Shown: positions 39,404 through 48,768 of the stretch, in pieces | Layout of the letters: each line of letters begins with the position of its first letter | How positions within the stretch are numbered: position 1 is the stretch's first letter | Assembly (NCBI GenBank): GCA_002162675.1 | Contig: MAAE01000048.1 | Coordinates: 1 to 64,000 of the forward strand | Direction: 5' to 3' | DNA: 64,000 nucleotides | From: Colwellia sp. 39_35_sub15_T18 | GTDB lineage: Bacteria > Pseudomonadota > Gammaproteobacteria > Enterobacterales > Alteromonadaceae | Program-made: the position numbers and the translations under genes | The notes under the pieces: generated by a model | What the model saw: the letters and a program-made list of their open reading frames with translations, nothing else | Databases searched by the model: none | Told to the model about the DNA's origin: nothing

Positions 39404-39465
39404 AGAAAAGAAACAGATTTTGTAACTGCTCCCAGTTTAACTAAAAAGTTAATTACCAAACTAAA

Positions 39466-40500
39466 TCACTGTTTGTTATTTTGTTTCCAGTTAATTGCTT
39501 TTTCCCGTGCCAGTTGTTGCATATCTGTTACTTTATCAGCTTCATCAACAATTTCGACTCCTAATAAAGTTTCTATTGCATCTTCTAATGTCACTATACC
39601 TACATATTGTTCATAATAATCATGTACAACAAATAAATGCTCTTTACGTTTGATGAACAAGTTCATTAAGTAGTAAACGGGTAAGTTTTCTGAAACAACA
39701 AAAACGGGCTTAGTCAGTGTTTCTAAAATCAACGCGTCATTTTGAGCCAAAGAAATTGACTTGAGTATATCTCTAGAAAAAACCACTCCGATAATATTAT
39801 TGTTTGAATTTTTATAGACGGGTATACGTGAATAGGTAAATATATTTTTTTCATTAATGGTGTTTCCAATAACATTATCGGCATTTAATGAATAAACAAC
39901 CCCCCTAGGAGTTAGGATATCATGAACACGAACTTGTTTTAGTTGTAAAAGGTTGATGATAAGTTGCTCTTCTTTTTCTTCCAAGATACCGCTTTCCTCA
40001 CCCATTTCAGCCATAGCAATAATTTCTTCGCGTGTCGGACCTGTTACTTTATTTTTTTGAATGTTTTTGGTGATTAAATTTGAAATACAGATTAATGGAT
40101 ACAATATCTTAACAAGGAAAAAAATAACCTCTGTTGTCGGCCTTGTTAGTGACTTCCAGTAATTTGCGCCAATCGTTTTAGGTATAATTTCAGACACGTA
40201 TAATATTAATAATGTCAAAACAACCGCGATCATACTCTGCCACTCAATACCAAATAACAGCACAGCTTCAGCACCAACACCAAATGCCCCTAGAGTGTGC
40301 GCTATGGTATTAAGGATCAAGATAGATGAAATGGATTGACCGACATTTTTTTTCAAAAATTTCAGCTTTTTTTTGTACTTAGTTTGAGCGCTTAAAGAAG
40401 CAACATAGGTAGGAGTGATTGATAAAAATACCGATTCCAGAATTGAGCATAAAAAAGAGATGACCAGTGCCAAAGAAAGATAGAAGAGTAATAATCCCAT
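39466..40500 (-). CDS. CNNM-domain, CBS-domain membrane protein (CorC/HlyC family)
   Basis: A 344-residue protein with an N-terminal CNNM transmembrane domain (hydrophobic segments within residues 1-145) and a pair of CBS domains (about 190-320). It retains EIIPKTIGANYW and the EEEKEEQLI-type linker. Relatives are linked to magnesium or sodium transport, or haemolysis-related names; the true ion is not known here. It lies next to the IS256 fossil and the methyltransferase locus. Confidence 0.88.
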   Translation of the reverse strand: MGLLLFYLSLALVISFLCSILESVFLSITPTYVASLSAQTKYKKKLKFLKKNVGQSISSILILNTIAHTLGAFGVGAEAVLLFGIEWQSMIAVVLTLLILYVSEIIPKTIGANYWKSLTRPTTEVIFFLVKILYPLICISNLITKNIQKNKVTGPTREEIIAMAEMGEESGILEEKEEQLIINLLQLKQVRVHDILTPRGVVYSLNADNVIGNTINEKNIFTYSRIPVYKNSNNNIIGVVFSRDILKSISLAQNDALILETLTKPVFVVSENLPVYYLMNLFIKRKEHLFVVHDYYEQYVGIVTLEDAIETLLGVEIVDEADKVTDMQQLAREKAINWKQNNKQ

Positions 40501-40732
40501 AAATGGAGCCCCTAATTAACAAAAAAGTTAATTTTGATATAAATATTATTATGGCACATTGACGCTAAAAGTGTGTGGATAGGAGATGACTATAAAAATG
40601 CCAATTCACTGATATACATCACACGCAAGCATGCTCAACTTAACAAAGACTATTGTAGCTTCACTTTTACCAAAATAAACGAGTGATTCACTTAATTTCC
40701 TGTTAAGGGCTTTTGCCTATACATTATTTGCA

Positions 40733-41842
40733 TCAATCGCCGTACTTTAAAAACAATATATCTGATTTACAACTATAGGTCTTATTGTCTAGCTTCCAAA
40801 AAAATGTAGTTTCTAGGGATGCCATATCCATGGATAAGTAATTCAAATGTGATGTTATTCGGTCACGTAAAAAAACAATATTTCTTTTTAGTTTCCAGCT
40901 ATTTGACATATCTGTTTCATCCGTCAAAACTAAGAAAAACCGATTAGATGCATCAAATCTTGCTGCACCTTGATTTTCGTAAAGCCATTTTTTTAACTCT
41001 GCAGGAGCATTTTCTGCTTCTTGAATTATTTTCCTTTTTTCTTGCTTTAACGTAGCAATGAACTCTTTAGCTTCGGCTCTTTGATCCTCTGACACTTTGC
41101 CATATAAATGCAACTTCAATCCCTTATCGTTTAAATCATCGGGAATAAATATTTTGAGCTTTCTGCAAATCCTTTTCAGCATGGTAAGCTCATTACCATA
41201 GCCATTATTTTTAAGTTTACTTGCTAGCAGTTGCTCAGGAAAATAAGTCACTTTCAAGTCAAAAGGTATATCGTCAATAAAAAAATCTATCTTTTTTACT
41301 AAGCCAACTGTAGGTAAAACAATGTCATGATCTTTGAATAGGTCTTCAATAATGATTGAGGTCCAGTGGTTATACCATGAGTTTAATGTATAGCCACGCA
41401 AGCTAGTCAATAAATTTCCTTCAATCTCATCATTAATTTTTTCATAAGATTGAATCTTTTTTACATAATTATTAACGATGTTTTTTTCTAGACTATTCCC
41501 AAAAGAACCACCCCAGTCAAAAGACTGCAAACGGGTTAACTGATCCACCAAGTAATCTTGATTATCACTCCGCCCTTCTCTTTCTTCTTGATATTTTTTA
41601 TTTATATATTCATTAATAATTGAGTCGGTAATCTTATTATTTTCAAAAATATGTCCGAGGTAATCTTTTGACTTTAAGCCATCTAAATCAATATTATGTA
41701 TCTCACAAAATTCTTCCATTGTCGCTTTGCGCGACATACTTCTTAACTTTAGAAACCGAATCCCCCGATCATCATTCTCGATTAATGGAAAGTCATTATT
41801 TCTAAATGCTTTTTCTAATTCAGCAAACGTTAAACTCATCAT
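40733..41842 (-). CDS. Putative PD-(D/E)xK restriction endonuclease
   Basis: A 369-residue protein with no recognised family, partner of the methyltransferase upstream. The best catalytic candidate is KKIDFFIDDIPFDLKV near residues 182-196: an Asp in a beta strand followed by D-L-K, the pattern of PD-(D/E)xK nucleases. The N-terminal region is helical and charged and may bind DNA. Two adjacent ATG codons (41842, 41839) overlap the methyltransferase stop by 23 bp; the longer frame from 41887 is inside the neighbour and less likely. Call rests mainly on context. Confidence 0.6.
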   Translation of the reverse strand: MMSLTFAELEKAFRNNDFPLIENDDRGIRFLKLRSMSRKATMEEFCEIHNIDLDGLKSKDYLGHIFENNKITDSIINEYINKKYQEEREGRSDNQDYLVDQLTRLQSFDWGGSFGNSLEKNIVNNYVKKIQSYEKINDEIEGNLLTSLRGYTLNSWYNHWTSIIIEDLFKDHDIVLPTVGLVKKIDFFIDDIPFDLKVTYFPEQLLASKLKNNGYGNELTMLKRICRKLKIFIPDDLNDKGLKLHLYGKVSEDQRAEAKEFIATLKQEKRKIIQEAENAPAELKKWLYENQGAARFDASNRFFLVLTDETDMSNSWKLKRNIVFLRDRITSHLNYLSMDMASLETTFFWKLDNKTYSCKSDILFLKYGD

Positions 41843-43397
41843 GCAGTGCCCACTTATTATCTTTTGTAAATATAAATTGTTGAACAAGAATTTTTAGTAA
41901 ATCAATATCACCAATAACAATTCGCTCAGAGAACACTATTTTCATAATTCTTAGGAATATCTCATTTGTATCCAAAACTTCATCCTCTAACCATTGTGCA
42001 ATGGTTTTTGAAAATAGTGATATCATTACCTCCCTTGAATCACTTCGATACTTCTTTATAATCTTTGATTTTTTAAAGGTAACTAAAACATCACCTTTTA
42101 TGGTCCTTGCTCTATTTATTTGCCTAGGAGTAAATGATTTCTGTACAAGCCACTCAAAATCAACTAAATCAAAGCCATTCTTAATACACGCATTTGTTAT
42201 CGCCTTCCATTCTAATCCTGATAATGAATGATAAGTCAAAGAAAACATCTTTCCTGTTTTCAAAACCCTCCTAATTTCAGCAAATGCCTTATTTATGTCT
42301 TGCTCATAAACGGTGTTATTCTTTTTTCTTTCTTTGCTATCAGTGATAACTATTTCATCATCATAGTCAGGTACAAAATTTAGCCAAGAATTCCATATTA
42401 TACTTTGTTCAAAATACGGGACAGCATCACCATATGGAGGATCGGTAAAAATATAATCAATGCTTTCACTTTCTATATCTAATTTTTTAGCGTCCTGCTT
42501 TATGACTCGAAATTCGTTATTGTATTTTATAAGATTCAGGTCAAGCTCGTCAGATTTGTCAAAATAACTTAAATAATCGCTTTTCCCTTTTATAACTTTA
42601 ACCAACCTATTTTCAAAATATTGGAGAACATTATTTTCAAGATAAGTTTCTCCTGTATAAAACCCTGTCATCCATGCCCCAGGAGCCATATCTCCTCGAC
42701 TTTTAATTGGAGGAACAAGTCTAGAGCAGTTTGCTAAGTTCGCAGTAAATGCGACTTTAAATAGGTCTTGCTCTTTACCAAAAGAATGCTTTTCTATTAA
42801 GGATAATAACTTTGCATGGCATGAGAGAGTACGCTTTGTAAAAACATCAGAGACATTCATTCCCTTTTTCGCAGAGATGCGAGAGTTTACAATTAATGAA
42901 GTGACTGGATACCAGTCATCAATTACTTGGGAGGATTCATACTCAATATACTTATTAACATCATCATCAGTTAATTCAATTTCAAGGGCTTTTCTATTAC
43001 CACTAACTTTATACTTAGCCTTTAGTGGAATGTCATTTTTATCTCTTAAAACAGATGACAATTGTACTGTTTTATTATCGACCTTCCATTTAAACCACTT
43101 TTCAACAAACGGTTTAAATTCAGCTCGAATAATATCCCATTGCTGTTTTAGCAACTCTAAATCTACAGCCTTATTTAATAGTTGCTTATTTAAAAAATTA
43201 GCTATTGGGTTTAAATCATTAGAAATTATATTACGATTCAAAAGAAATGCTTCACAACAAAATACACCATACCCTGAAAATGGATCAAGAACAGTATCCC
43301 CTTCCTTACTATATTTCCTGATAAGTACACCTAGATCACTAGATGGTTTCTTGCCCCAGTATTTGTGCATTTCATAACGATCTCTTTTTTGCTTCAA
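41820..43397 (-). CDS. DNA methyltransferase of a restriction-modification pair
   Basis: A 525-residue enzyme of the family whose N-terminus carries H-K-Y-W-x-K-K-P. The SAM motif VLDPFSGYGVF is at residues 36-46 and the catalytic motif DPPYGDAVPY near 317, an N4-cytosine or N6-adenine type. Between them lies a region that could be the target-recognition part, and the C-terminal 130 residues are helical. TTG at 43397 is the start, with AAGGA nine bases upstream. Codon and base use (about 34% GC, my impression) is more AT-rich than neighbours, which suits horizontal transfer. Confidence 0.82.
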   Translation of the reverse strand: MKQKRDRYEMHKYWGKKPSSDLGVLIRKYSKEGDTVLDPFSGYGVFCCEAFLLNRNIISNDLNPIANFLNKQLLNKAVDLELLKQQWDIIRAEFKPFVEKWFKWKVDNKTVQLSSVLRDKNDIPLKAKYKVSGNRKALEIELTDDDVNKYIEYESSQVIDDWYPVTSLIVNSRISAKKGMNVSDVFTKRTLSCHAKLLSLIEKHSFGKEQDLFKVAFTANLANCSRLVPPIKSRGDMAPGAWMTGFYTGETYLENNVLQYFENRLVKVIKGKSDYLSYFDKSDELDLNLIKYNNEFRVIKQDAKKLDIESESIDYIFTDPPYGDAVPYFEQSIIWNSWLNFVPDYDDEIVITDSKERKKNNTVYEQDINKAFAEIRRVLKTGKMFSLTYHSLSGLEWKAITNACIKNGFDLVDFEWLVQKSFTPRQINRARTIKGDVLVTFKKSKIIKKYRSDSREVMISLFSKTIAQWLEDEVLDTNEIFLRIMKIVFSERIVIGDIDLLKILVQQFIFTKDNKWALHDEFNVC

Positions 43398-43849
43398 GTT
43401 TGTTATTCCTTCATTTTCATATAATTAGCATTTTGTAATGTGGGGGATAGCATAACTATAAACAGCTAGTAGTTAAGTATTAAACTCTTGCCGAAACATG
43501 AGAGGTAAACCCACTGTTGGACTAGGTCACTAAGCACTGCCTATATGATTTTTTATTGAGTTATTTAATTGGTAGGAAGGACTTTAATTGCAAAAAATGC
43601 AAAATGTATTCCTAATAACTTTCTTACTAATTTTAGCTAAATTTTATTGCTTTAGTTTACCCAATAATGCTCTTTTTTCAAGACAAACAAGTCTCTACCA
43701 TCAATTTTTCAAAGTATTTTTAACGATTTCCAAATAAGCTGATTTCAATAGTAATAGATACTATTGCGATTATATAAAATAGGGTTTTCAGAAGTCATCT
43801 GTAACACTCCGTGTAGCAGTTTGGAGTAATTTATTGATTTTAAAAGATT
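43398..43849. other. Intergenic stretch, no gene supported
   Basis: Between the methyltransferase gene and ffs. I see no open frame with a binding site and no clear terminator. The methyltransferase promoter must lie at its left end, and ffs must end near 43850, but neither signal is distinct. Confidence 0.4.
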
Positions 43850-43963
43850 GGGTGGCAACCCTAATAGCCACACCTCGGCACATGAGTCGTCTGCTGCGGT
43901 TGCTTCCTTCCGGACCTGGCCGAGTTCACAGAGTATCATTGCGAGGGGACCAAAAGGGTCACC
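43850..43963 (-). ncRNA. ffs: 4.5S RNA of the signal recognition particle
   Basis: The minus strand carries the SRP RNA apical hairpin (CAGGTCCGGAAGGAAGCA near 43901) with the tetraloop GGAA and the conserved asymmetric loop. The ends pair (GGTGACCC with GGGTTGCCACC), giving about 114 nt, as in E. coli ffs. The RNA binds Ffh to target nascent membrane proteins. Confidence 0.95.
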
Positions 43964-44101
43964 ATAGTAGGCAAGAACATTATTTAAAAAATTATTCAGG
44001 CTTTTGCTTTAAAATCAGTAGAAGAGATAGATAATAAAGCGCGCGAATTATCGCTAAAGGCGCACGTAGATGCAAGCACTAGTTCATCTTTTCAGTTAAC
44101 T

Positions 44102-44194
44102 TTATGCTGCTTGTATTTTTTTTGCACAAACATCCGCAAAACTTTCTTTAGCGTTAGCAAGTTCAGTAAGTAAATCAGCTTTTTTTACTGCCAC
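44102..44194 (-). CDS. Possible 30-aa micro-ORF coupled to the DUF3014 gene
   Basis: A GTG start at 44194 overlaps the TAG stop of the upstream gene by one base (TAGTG). The 30 residues (VAVKKADLLTELANAKE..., ending KIQAA) form an amphipathic helix with normal codon use. No family is known to me and no separate ribosome binding site is needed because of coupling. Could be chance. Confidence 0.35.
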   Translation of the reverse strand: MAVKKADLLTELANAKESFADVCAKKIQAA

Positions 44195-45081
44195 TAATCA
44201 ACACCATTTTCTTGTTGAGCTAACTCTTCATGCAGCTCTAACAAAACAGATTTCATCACTAATAAGTTATCTTTACCTAAACGCAGTAATAGTTTGTCAC
44301 TTTCAGGTAACGACTCTAAATCAGCGTCTGAAAATTGGTACATGACACTCGGTCTCACTAATGTCATTGATGGCTTACTCGGTAATTCCATATCTAAAAC
44401 GCGTGTTATTGCATCTTGTAAGGTTTGGGTAAAGTCATCGTCACCATAACCAAGTTCGCTGTATGCTTCATCAATTAAAGGTTTAACTTCAAAATACCAC
44501 TGTACTAAGCTTTCGCTGTCCATAGAGCGCATTAAATCGACGTATAAACTAAAACGTCTTGTTGAGCTTTCATCCCATTGCCAAACTTCTTTATTATTTT
44601 GTTGGCTGACATTGGCTTGATCTGGAGAAAACTTACTTTTTGGCAAAGTGAAAGGGCTATGCTCGTAGGCAACAACACCTTGGGCAAAGTTATCAGTAAA
44701 AACAACAAAGCGTCTGATCATATCTTCATCAATAACCAGTTTTAATAACTCTTTACGCCAAGTGATCTCTGGCAGTTTTATTTTCAACCAATCATCACTT
44801 TCATCTAATGAAGGTAATACCGGCTCGATAATGTCAGGCACAAGCTCAACAACTTCCTCTTCAGGCTCTTCATCCTTTAATGCTTCAAAAACAGGCTCAG
44901 GCACTATTGCAACTTTTTCAACCTCGGGCTCAACAATTGCCGTTGGCTCTTCTATATTCCCGGTAAACTGCCAAGCGACGCCGATACCTACAATAATGAC
45001 GATAATAAAAATAATCAGTGACCAAGGGGCTGATTTTTTCGTCATTTGCTCATGCTGTTGCGTTGTGTTTGAATTATTCAT
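44194..45081 (-). CDS. DUF3014 family membrane-anchored protein
   Basis: A 295-residue protein of the DUF3014 family. A single membrane helix lies at residues about 17-41, followed by an acidic Pro/Glu-rich linker (EEPTAIVEPEVEKV) and a globular C-terminal domain placed outside the membrane. ATG at 45081 has an AGG site at 5 bases; GTG at 45087 is the upstream option. Function unknown. The gene is in a group with ffs and precedes the copy-D repeat. Confidence 0.85.
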   Translation of the reverse strand: MNNSNTTQQHEQMTKKSAPWSLIIFIIVIIVGIGVAWQFTGNIEEPTAIVEPEVEKVAIVPEPVFEALKDEEPEEEVVELVPDIIEPVLPSLDESDDWLKIKLPEITWRKELLKLVIDEDMIRRFVVFTDNFAQGVVAYEHSPFTLPKSKFSPDQANVSQQNNKEVWQWDESSTRRFSLYVDLMRSMDSESLVQWYFEVKPLIDEAYSELGYGDDDFTQTLQDAITRVLDMELPSKPSMTLVRPSVMYQFSDADLESLPESDKLLLRLGKDNLLVMKSVLLELHEELAQQENGVD

Positions 45082-45125
45082 GATCACCTGTGCATTATTA
45101 ATTTTGGCTTAATTTTTTGTAACTA

Positions 45126-45279
45126 TTCACCACCGAGCCGCGATGCTTCACAGAGGGCTCTTCGAGCCTACACAGAGGTTTTATTAATCTCGGTGTAGCC
45201 GTAGCAAGGCCTACATGGATGTAGGTCACTTAGGTTATGCATGGAGCATATAACCTGCCTCTGTGTTCTCTGTGGTAAT
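45126..45279 (+). repeat. Dispersed palindromic element, copy D (with extra hairpins)
   Basis: Longest copy (154 bp): TTCACCACCGAG at the left and CTCTGTGGTAAT at the right, with the GGCTC-TTC-GAGCC core. About 50 bp (roughly 45208-45257) are absent from copies A-C and hold two more hairpins: CCTACAT-GG-ATGTAGG (45210-45225) and GGTTATGC / GCATATAACC (45233-45255). It looks like a second small palindromic element nested in the first. Confidence 0.85.
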
Positions 45280-45325
45280 ACTTTTAAAGCTGAATAAATA
45301 CAAATTCTTTTGATTTAAACTGATA

Positions 45326-46219
45326 TTATTTTGGCATTAAAATATGTCGTTTTTGTTGCGCTAATTGTTTTAAATATTGCCACACCGTATCCACTTGTGA
45401 AAGGCGTTTGCTTTCTGGATGAGTAACTAAGTAGAAGCTGCGCACTAATTTTACCTCGTTAACACATAACTTAACTAAGCTAGCATCTTGCTCAGCTAAA
45501 AAGCAAGGTAAAATACCAATACCTAAACCACTTTTTATGGCATTATATTGGCTGGTAATACTGGTACTTTGAAAACTTGGTGCAATATCTTTACTGAGCT
45601 CCTTTACATAAGACAATTGCTCAGTAAATAAAAGGTTATCGACATAACTTACCCATTGATGTTGGGCTAGGCGCTCAAAAATGACGTCATCTGTCAGTGT
45701 TTTCAAATAATTAGCGTGGCCATAAAGCTGTAATTGATAATCACAAAGTTTACTAATAATTGTCGAGGTGTTGTTAGGTTTTTCCACCGCAATGGCAATA
45801 TCAGCCTCATTGCGACTTATTTTAACATCACGGGCAAAGTGGACTAATTCAATGTGAATATTGGGAAAGTTTTGCTTTAGCTCGGCTAAATGGGGAGCAA
45901 TAAAAAAACTGCCAAAGGCTTCAGTAACCCCTATTCTTACTCGGCCACTGTTAAGGCTTTTTTGCTCTTTAATATCGCTAAAAGCTTGGCTGGCATCAAG
46001 CTCCATTCGCCTTGCATATTGCAGCAGTTTATTGCCATCAGCCGTCAGAACATGCCCTTCAACGGTACGGTCGAAAAGTTTCGTTGCTAGGTTTTCTTCC
46101 AATTTGTGCAGTCGCCTTGACAGTGTTGAGGCATCAATAGCCAAACGCTTGCCGGCAATCGACAAACGAGTGCAGCGAGCAACTTCTAAAAATACTTTTA
46201 TATCATCCCAATTCATCAT
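45326..46219 (-). CDS. LysR-family transcriptional regulator
   Basis: A 297-residue LysR regulator with an N-terminal winged helix-turn-helix (residues about 3-62, RLSIAGKRLAIDASTLSRRLH) and a type 2 effector domain. It is divergent from mmsA with 127 bp between the starts, so it probably controls that gene. The start could be either of two adjacent ATG codons (46219 or 46216). Confidence 0.88.
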   Translation of the reverse strand: MMNWDDIKVFLEVARCTRLSIAGKRLAIDASTLSRRLHKLEENLATKLFDRTVEGHVLTADGNKLLQYARRMELDASQAFSDIKEQKSLNSGRVRIGVTEAFGSFFIAPHLAELKQNFPNIHIELVHFARDVKISRNEADIAIAVEKPNNTSTIISKLCDYQLQLYGHANYLKTLTDDVIFERLAQHQWVSYVDNLLFTEQLSYVKELSKDIAPSFQSTSITSQYNAIKSGLGIGILPCFLAEQDASLVKLCVNEVKLVRSFYLVTHPESKRLSQVDTVWQYLKQLAQQKRHILMPK

Positions 46220-46346
46220 ACTAGCCTATCAATGCACAGCCTTAATTGCAAAAACGCAACCTATATTGCATTTGTGCTTATTGCTCAATTATAGCTAAAG
46301 GCTTATTTTAGTACCAATTAAATTACTTACTACTTTAAGGCTTACT

Positions 46347-47849
46347 ATGACTATTAAAGAAATCCCTCTGATCATCAATGGTGAAAAAGTTCGCTCAAAT
46401 AGCGAAAATTGGTTAGATGTATTAAACCCTGCTACTCAAGAAGTGGTTGCTCGTGTTCCTATGGCCACCAAAGAAGAAGTTGCGGCTGCTGTTGCTAGTG
46501 CTGCCGAGGCGTTCAAAACGTGGTCAAAAGTATCATTAACTAATCGCATGCGCATCATGTTGACATTTCAACAACTCGTTAGAGAGCATACTCAAGAGTT
46601 AGCTGAATTAGTCACTTTAGAGCATGGTAAAACCCTACCTGACGCAGAAGGAGAAGTGGGCCGTTCATTAGAAGCTATTGAAAATGCTTGCTCTATTACC
46701 CGTTTACAATTAGGTGAAATGGCAAATAATGCGGCAACAGGTGTCGATACCTACACATTGAATAAGCCATTGGGTGTTGGTTTAGGGATCACGGCATTTA
46801 ATTTTCCGTTAATGCTAGCTTCTTTTATGTTTCCGCCTGCTATTGCTTGTGGTAATACGTTTATTTTAAAACCCTCAGAGCAAGCGCCATCTTCAACAAT
46901 TTTACTGGTTGAGTTAGCACTTAAAGCGGGTATTCCTGCTGGCGTAATAAACGTAGTGCATGGTGGCCCTGATGTGGTTAACCAATTAATAGAAGCCGAA
47001 CCGGTAAAAGCGGTGTCTTTCATTGGCTCAACAGGCGTTGGCACGCATGTTTATAATCATGCCACTAAACACGGTAAACGCGCACAAGCCATGATGGGCG
47101 CTAAAAACCACATGGTTATAATGCCTGATGCCAATAAAGACCGAGCGATAAATGATTTATTAGGCTCTGCATTTGGTGCTGCAGGTCAGCGCTGTATGGC
47201 TAACCCGGTTACTATTTTAGTGGGTAAAACTCGCAACTGGCTACCTGAAATTGTTGAGCGTACTAAACAAATGAAAGTTGGCCCGGGTACACAACGTGAT
47301 GCAGATTTAGGGCCGGTAGTATCACCACAAGCTAAAGCGCGTATTTTGAGTCTTTTAGATTCAGGCGTCGAGCAAGGGGCAACGTTATTAGTTGATGGCA
47401 GAAACTGCCAAGTTGAAGGTTATCCAAACGGTAACTTTGTTGGTCCAACATTATTTACCAATGTAAAAACTGATATGGATATTTACACACAAGAAATTTT
47501 TGGCCCTGCCCTTTGTGTGTTAGAAGTTGAAACGTTAGAGGAAGCGATTGAAATCATCAATGCCAACCCAAATGGTAATGGTACTTCAATCTTTACGTCT
47601 TCGGGTTGGAATGCTCGTAAGTTTGAAAATGATATTGATGTTGGCCAAGTGGGTATTAATGTCCCCATTCCAGTGCCTGTTGCTTACTTCAGCTTTACCG
47701 GTTCACGTGGTTCTAAATTGGGTGATTTAGGCCCTAACGGTAAGCAAGTGGTGAGTTTTTGGACTTACACTAAATCGGTGACCGCCCGTTGGTTTGAACC
47801 CGATCATCAAGATGGTACTGAGATTCATACCACTATTAGTATGAAGTAA
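46347..47849 (+). CDS. mmsA: Methylmalonate-semialdehyde dehydrogenase (CoA-acylating)
   Basis: MmsA oxidises methylmalonate or malonate semialdehyde with CoA and NAD to propionyl- or acetyl-CoA, in valine and beta-alanine breakdown. The 500 residues carry the aldehyde dehydrogenase plan, with catalytic Cys283 in GQRCMAN, the [12 protein letters not shown] segment that marks this CoA-acylating subfamily, and [17 protein letters not shown]. It is alone in its transcript, divergent from the LysR gene; the usual partners (mmsB, acyl-CoA genes) are absent. Confidence 0.93.
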   Translation: MTIKEIPLIINGEKVRSNSENWLDVLNPATQEVVARVPMATKEEVAAAVASAAEAFKTWSKVSLTNRMRIMLTFQQLVREHTQELAELVTLEHGKTLPDAEGEVGRSLEAIENACSITRLQLGEMANNAATGVDTYTLNKPLGVGLGITAFNFPLMLASFMFPPAIACGNTFILKPSEQAPSSTILLVELALKAGIPAGVINVVHGGPDVVNQLIEAEPVKAVSFIGSTGVGTHVYNHATKHGKRAQAMMGAKNHMVIMPDANKDRAINDLLGSAFGAAGQRCMANPVTILVGKTRNWLPEIVERTKQMKVGPGTQRDADLGPVVSPQAKARILSLLDSGVEQGATLLVDGRNCQVEGYPNGNFVGPTLFTNVKTDMDIYTQEIFGPALCVLEVETLEEAIEIINANPNGNGTSIFTSSGWNARKFENDIDVGQVGINVPIPVPVAYFSFTGSRGSKLGDLGPNGKQVVSFWTYTKSVTARWFEPDHQDGTEIHTTISMK

Positions 47850-47883
47850 GCCTTATTAGGCAAAGTTTAATCACATTGCCATT

Positions 47884-47945
47884 AGCGCGAACAAGTTCCC
47901 GTCTACACAAGTGAATGACGTAGGCGGGGTTTTAATCGCGCTTGT
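47884..47945 (+). repeat. GCGCGAACAAGTTCCCG element, second copy (terminator-like)
   Basis: Starts GCGCGAACAAGTTCCCG as at 24923, then CCCGTCTAC ... GTAGGCGGGG followed by TTTTAAT: a stem with one G-T pair and a T run. It separates convergent mmsA and tapT, and its right end provides the tapT stop and last codons. Confidence 0.8.
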
Positions 47946-48747
47946 TATTGATAAATTGCTGATAATTTTCAATCGCGGCAGGGTTACCTTTATTACGCTG
48001 GCACACGCTTTTTTGATATTGATAATTAAAAACATCAAACCATAAATCAAGTAAATGGGCATTATCATGCTCACCCGACATAGCTAGTACTCTAGCCGCT
48101 ACTTCTGCGGTAGAAAACTGATGCGCTAACTCTGTTTTTCGCACCGTATATCGTGAATGCTCTCCCACAGGTGTTTGTTCAACATTAGCCGGTAACTCAC
48201 CGCCTGCTAATCCACTGTCAGGCAATTGACTTCCGAAGAACAATTTCGGATCAAAAGAAACCAGTGGAAACCTGTCCAAGTAAGGGCTTTTACGAAACAT
48301 TTTTTTTGCTTCCCGCCAGCTACCATCAAGCATAATAAATAGCGGCCTTTTGCCTGTAGAGCAATTTATTGCTTGGGTTTCTACCGGGCGGTTTTCCTGT
48401 GCATATTCTTGTGGAAAAACCACAAAAGGCTGCCATTTTTCGTCATCAAGTATCGCTTGTAGCTCATCATTCCTTGTGGTTCGAGACCATAAAAAAGCAT
48501 AAGTATCAGGCACTAAGTCAGCAATGAGTTTGCCAGTGTTACTTGGTTTCAGCACTTCAGTGTCGTACATCAACAGTAAAAAACCTGCATTGCTACTTAC
48601 CTCGCCTTTTTTGGGCGCCATAGCACAGATGCAAAATTGTTTAGCTAACTGGCATAAAGGACAACGAATAACTCTTTGCCCCCTAGCTTTATAGGTTGTG
48701 GTACTTAAACTTTTACGAAATTGATGGAGTTGATGAACAGCATGCAT
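47932..48747 (-). CDS. tapT: tRNA-uridine aminocarboxypropyltransferase (DTW domain)
   Basis: DTW-domain enzymes of the TapT/YfiP type make acp3U in tRNA using SAM. The chain has a four-Cys cluster (CPLCQLAKQFCIC), a SAM-fold segment and the family signature DGSWREAKKM in place of D-x-T-W. From ATG at 48747 it has 271 residues; an upstream TTG at 48768 is less likely. The last codons (KRD and stop) lie within the dispersed repeat at 47884-47945, so the C-terminus may have been shortened or replaced. Confidence 0.88.
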   Translation of the reverse strand: MHAVHQLHQFRKSLSTTTYKARGQRVIRCPLCQLAKQFCICAMAPKKGEVSSNAGFLLLMYDTEVLKPSNTGKLIADLVPDTYAFLWSRTTRNDELQAILDDEKWQPFVVFPQEYAQENRPVETQAINCSTGKRPLFIMLDGSWREAKKMFRKSPYLDRFPLVSFDPKLFFGSQLPDSGLAGGELPANVEQTPVGEHSRYTVRKTELAHQFSTAEVAARVLAMSGEHDNAHLLDLWFDVFNYQYQKSVCQRNKGNPAAIENYQQFINNKRD

Positions 48748-48768
48748 GATATTGGATATTGAAAACAA

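Noticed and set aside
43745-43939. 64-residue open frame over the SRP RNA
   Set aside because: It overlaps ffs almost fully; the RNA explains the conservation.
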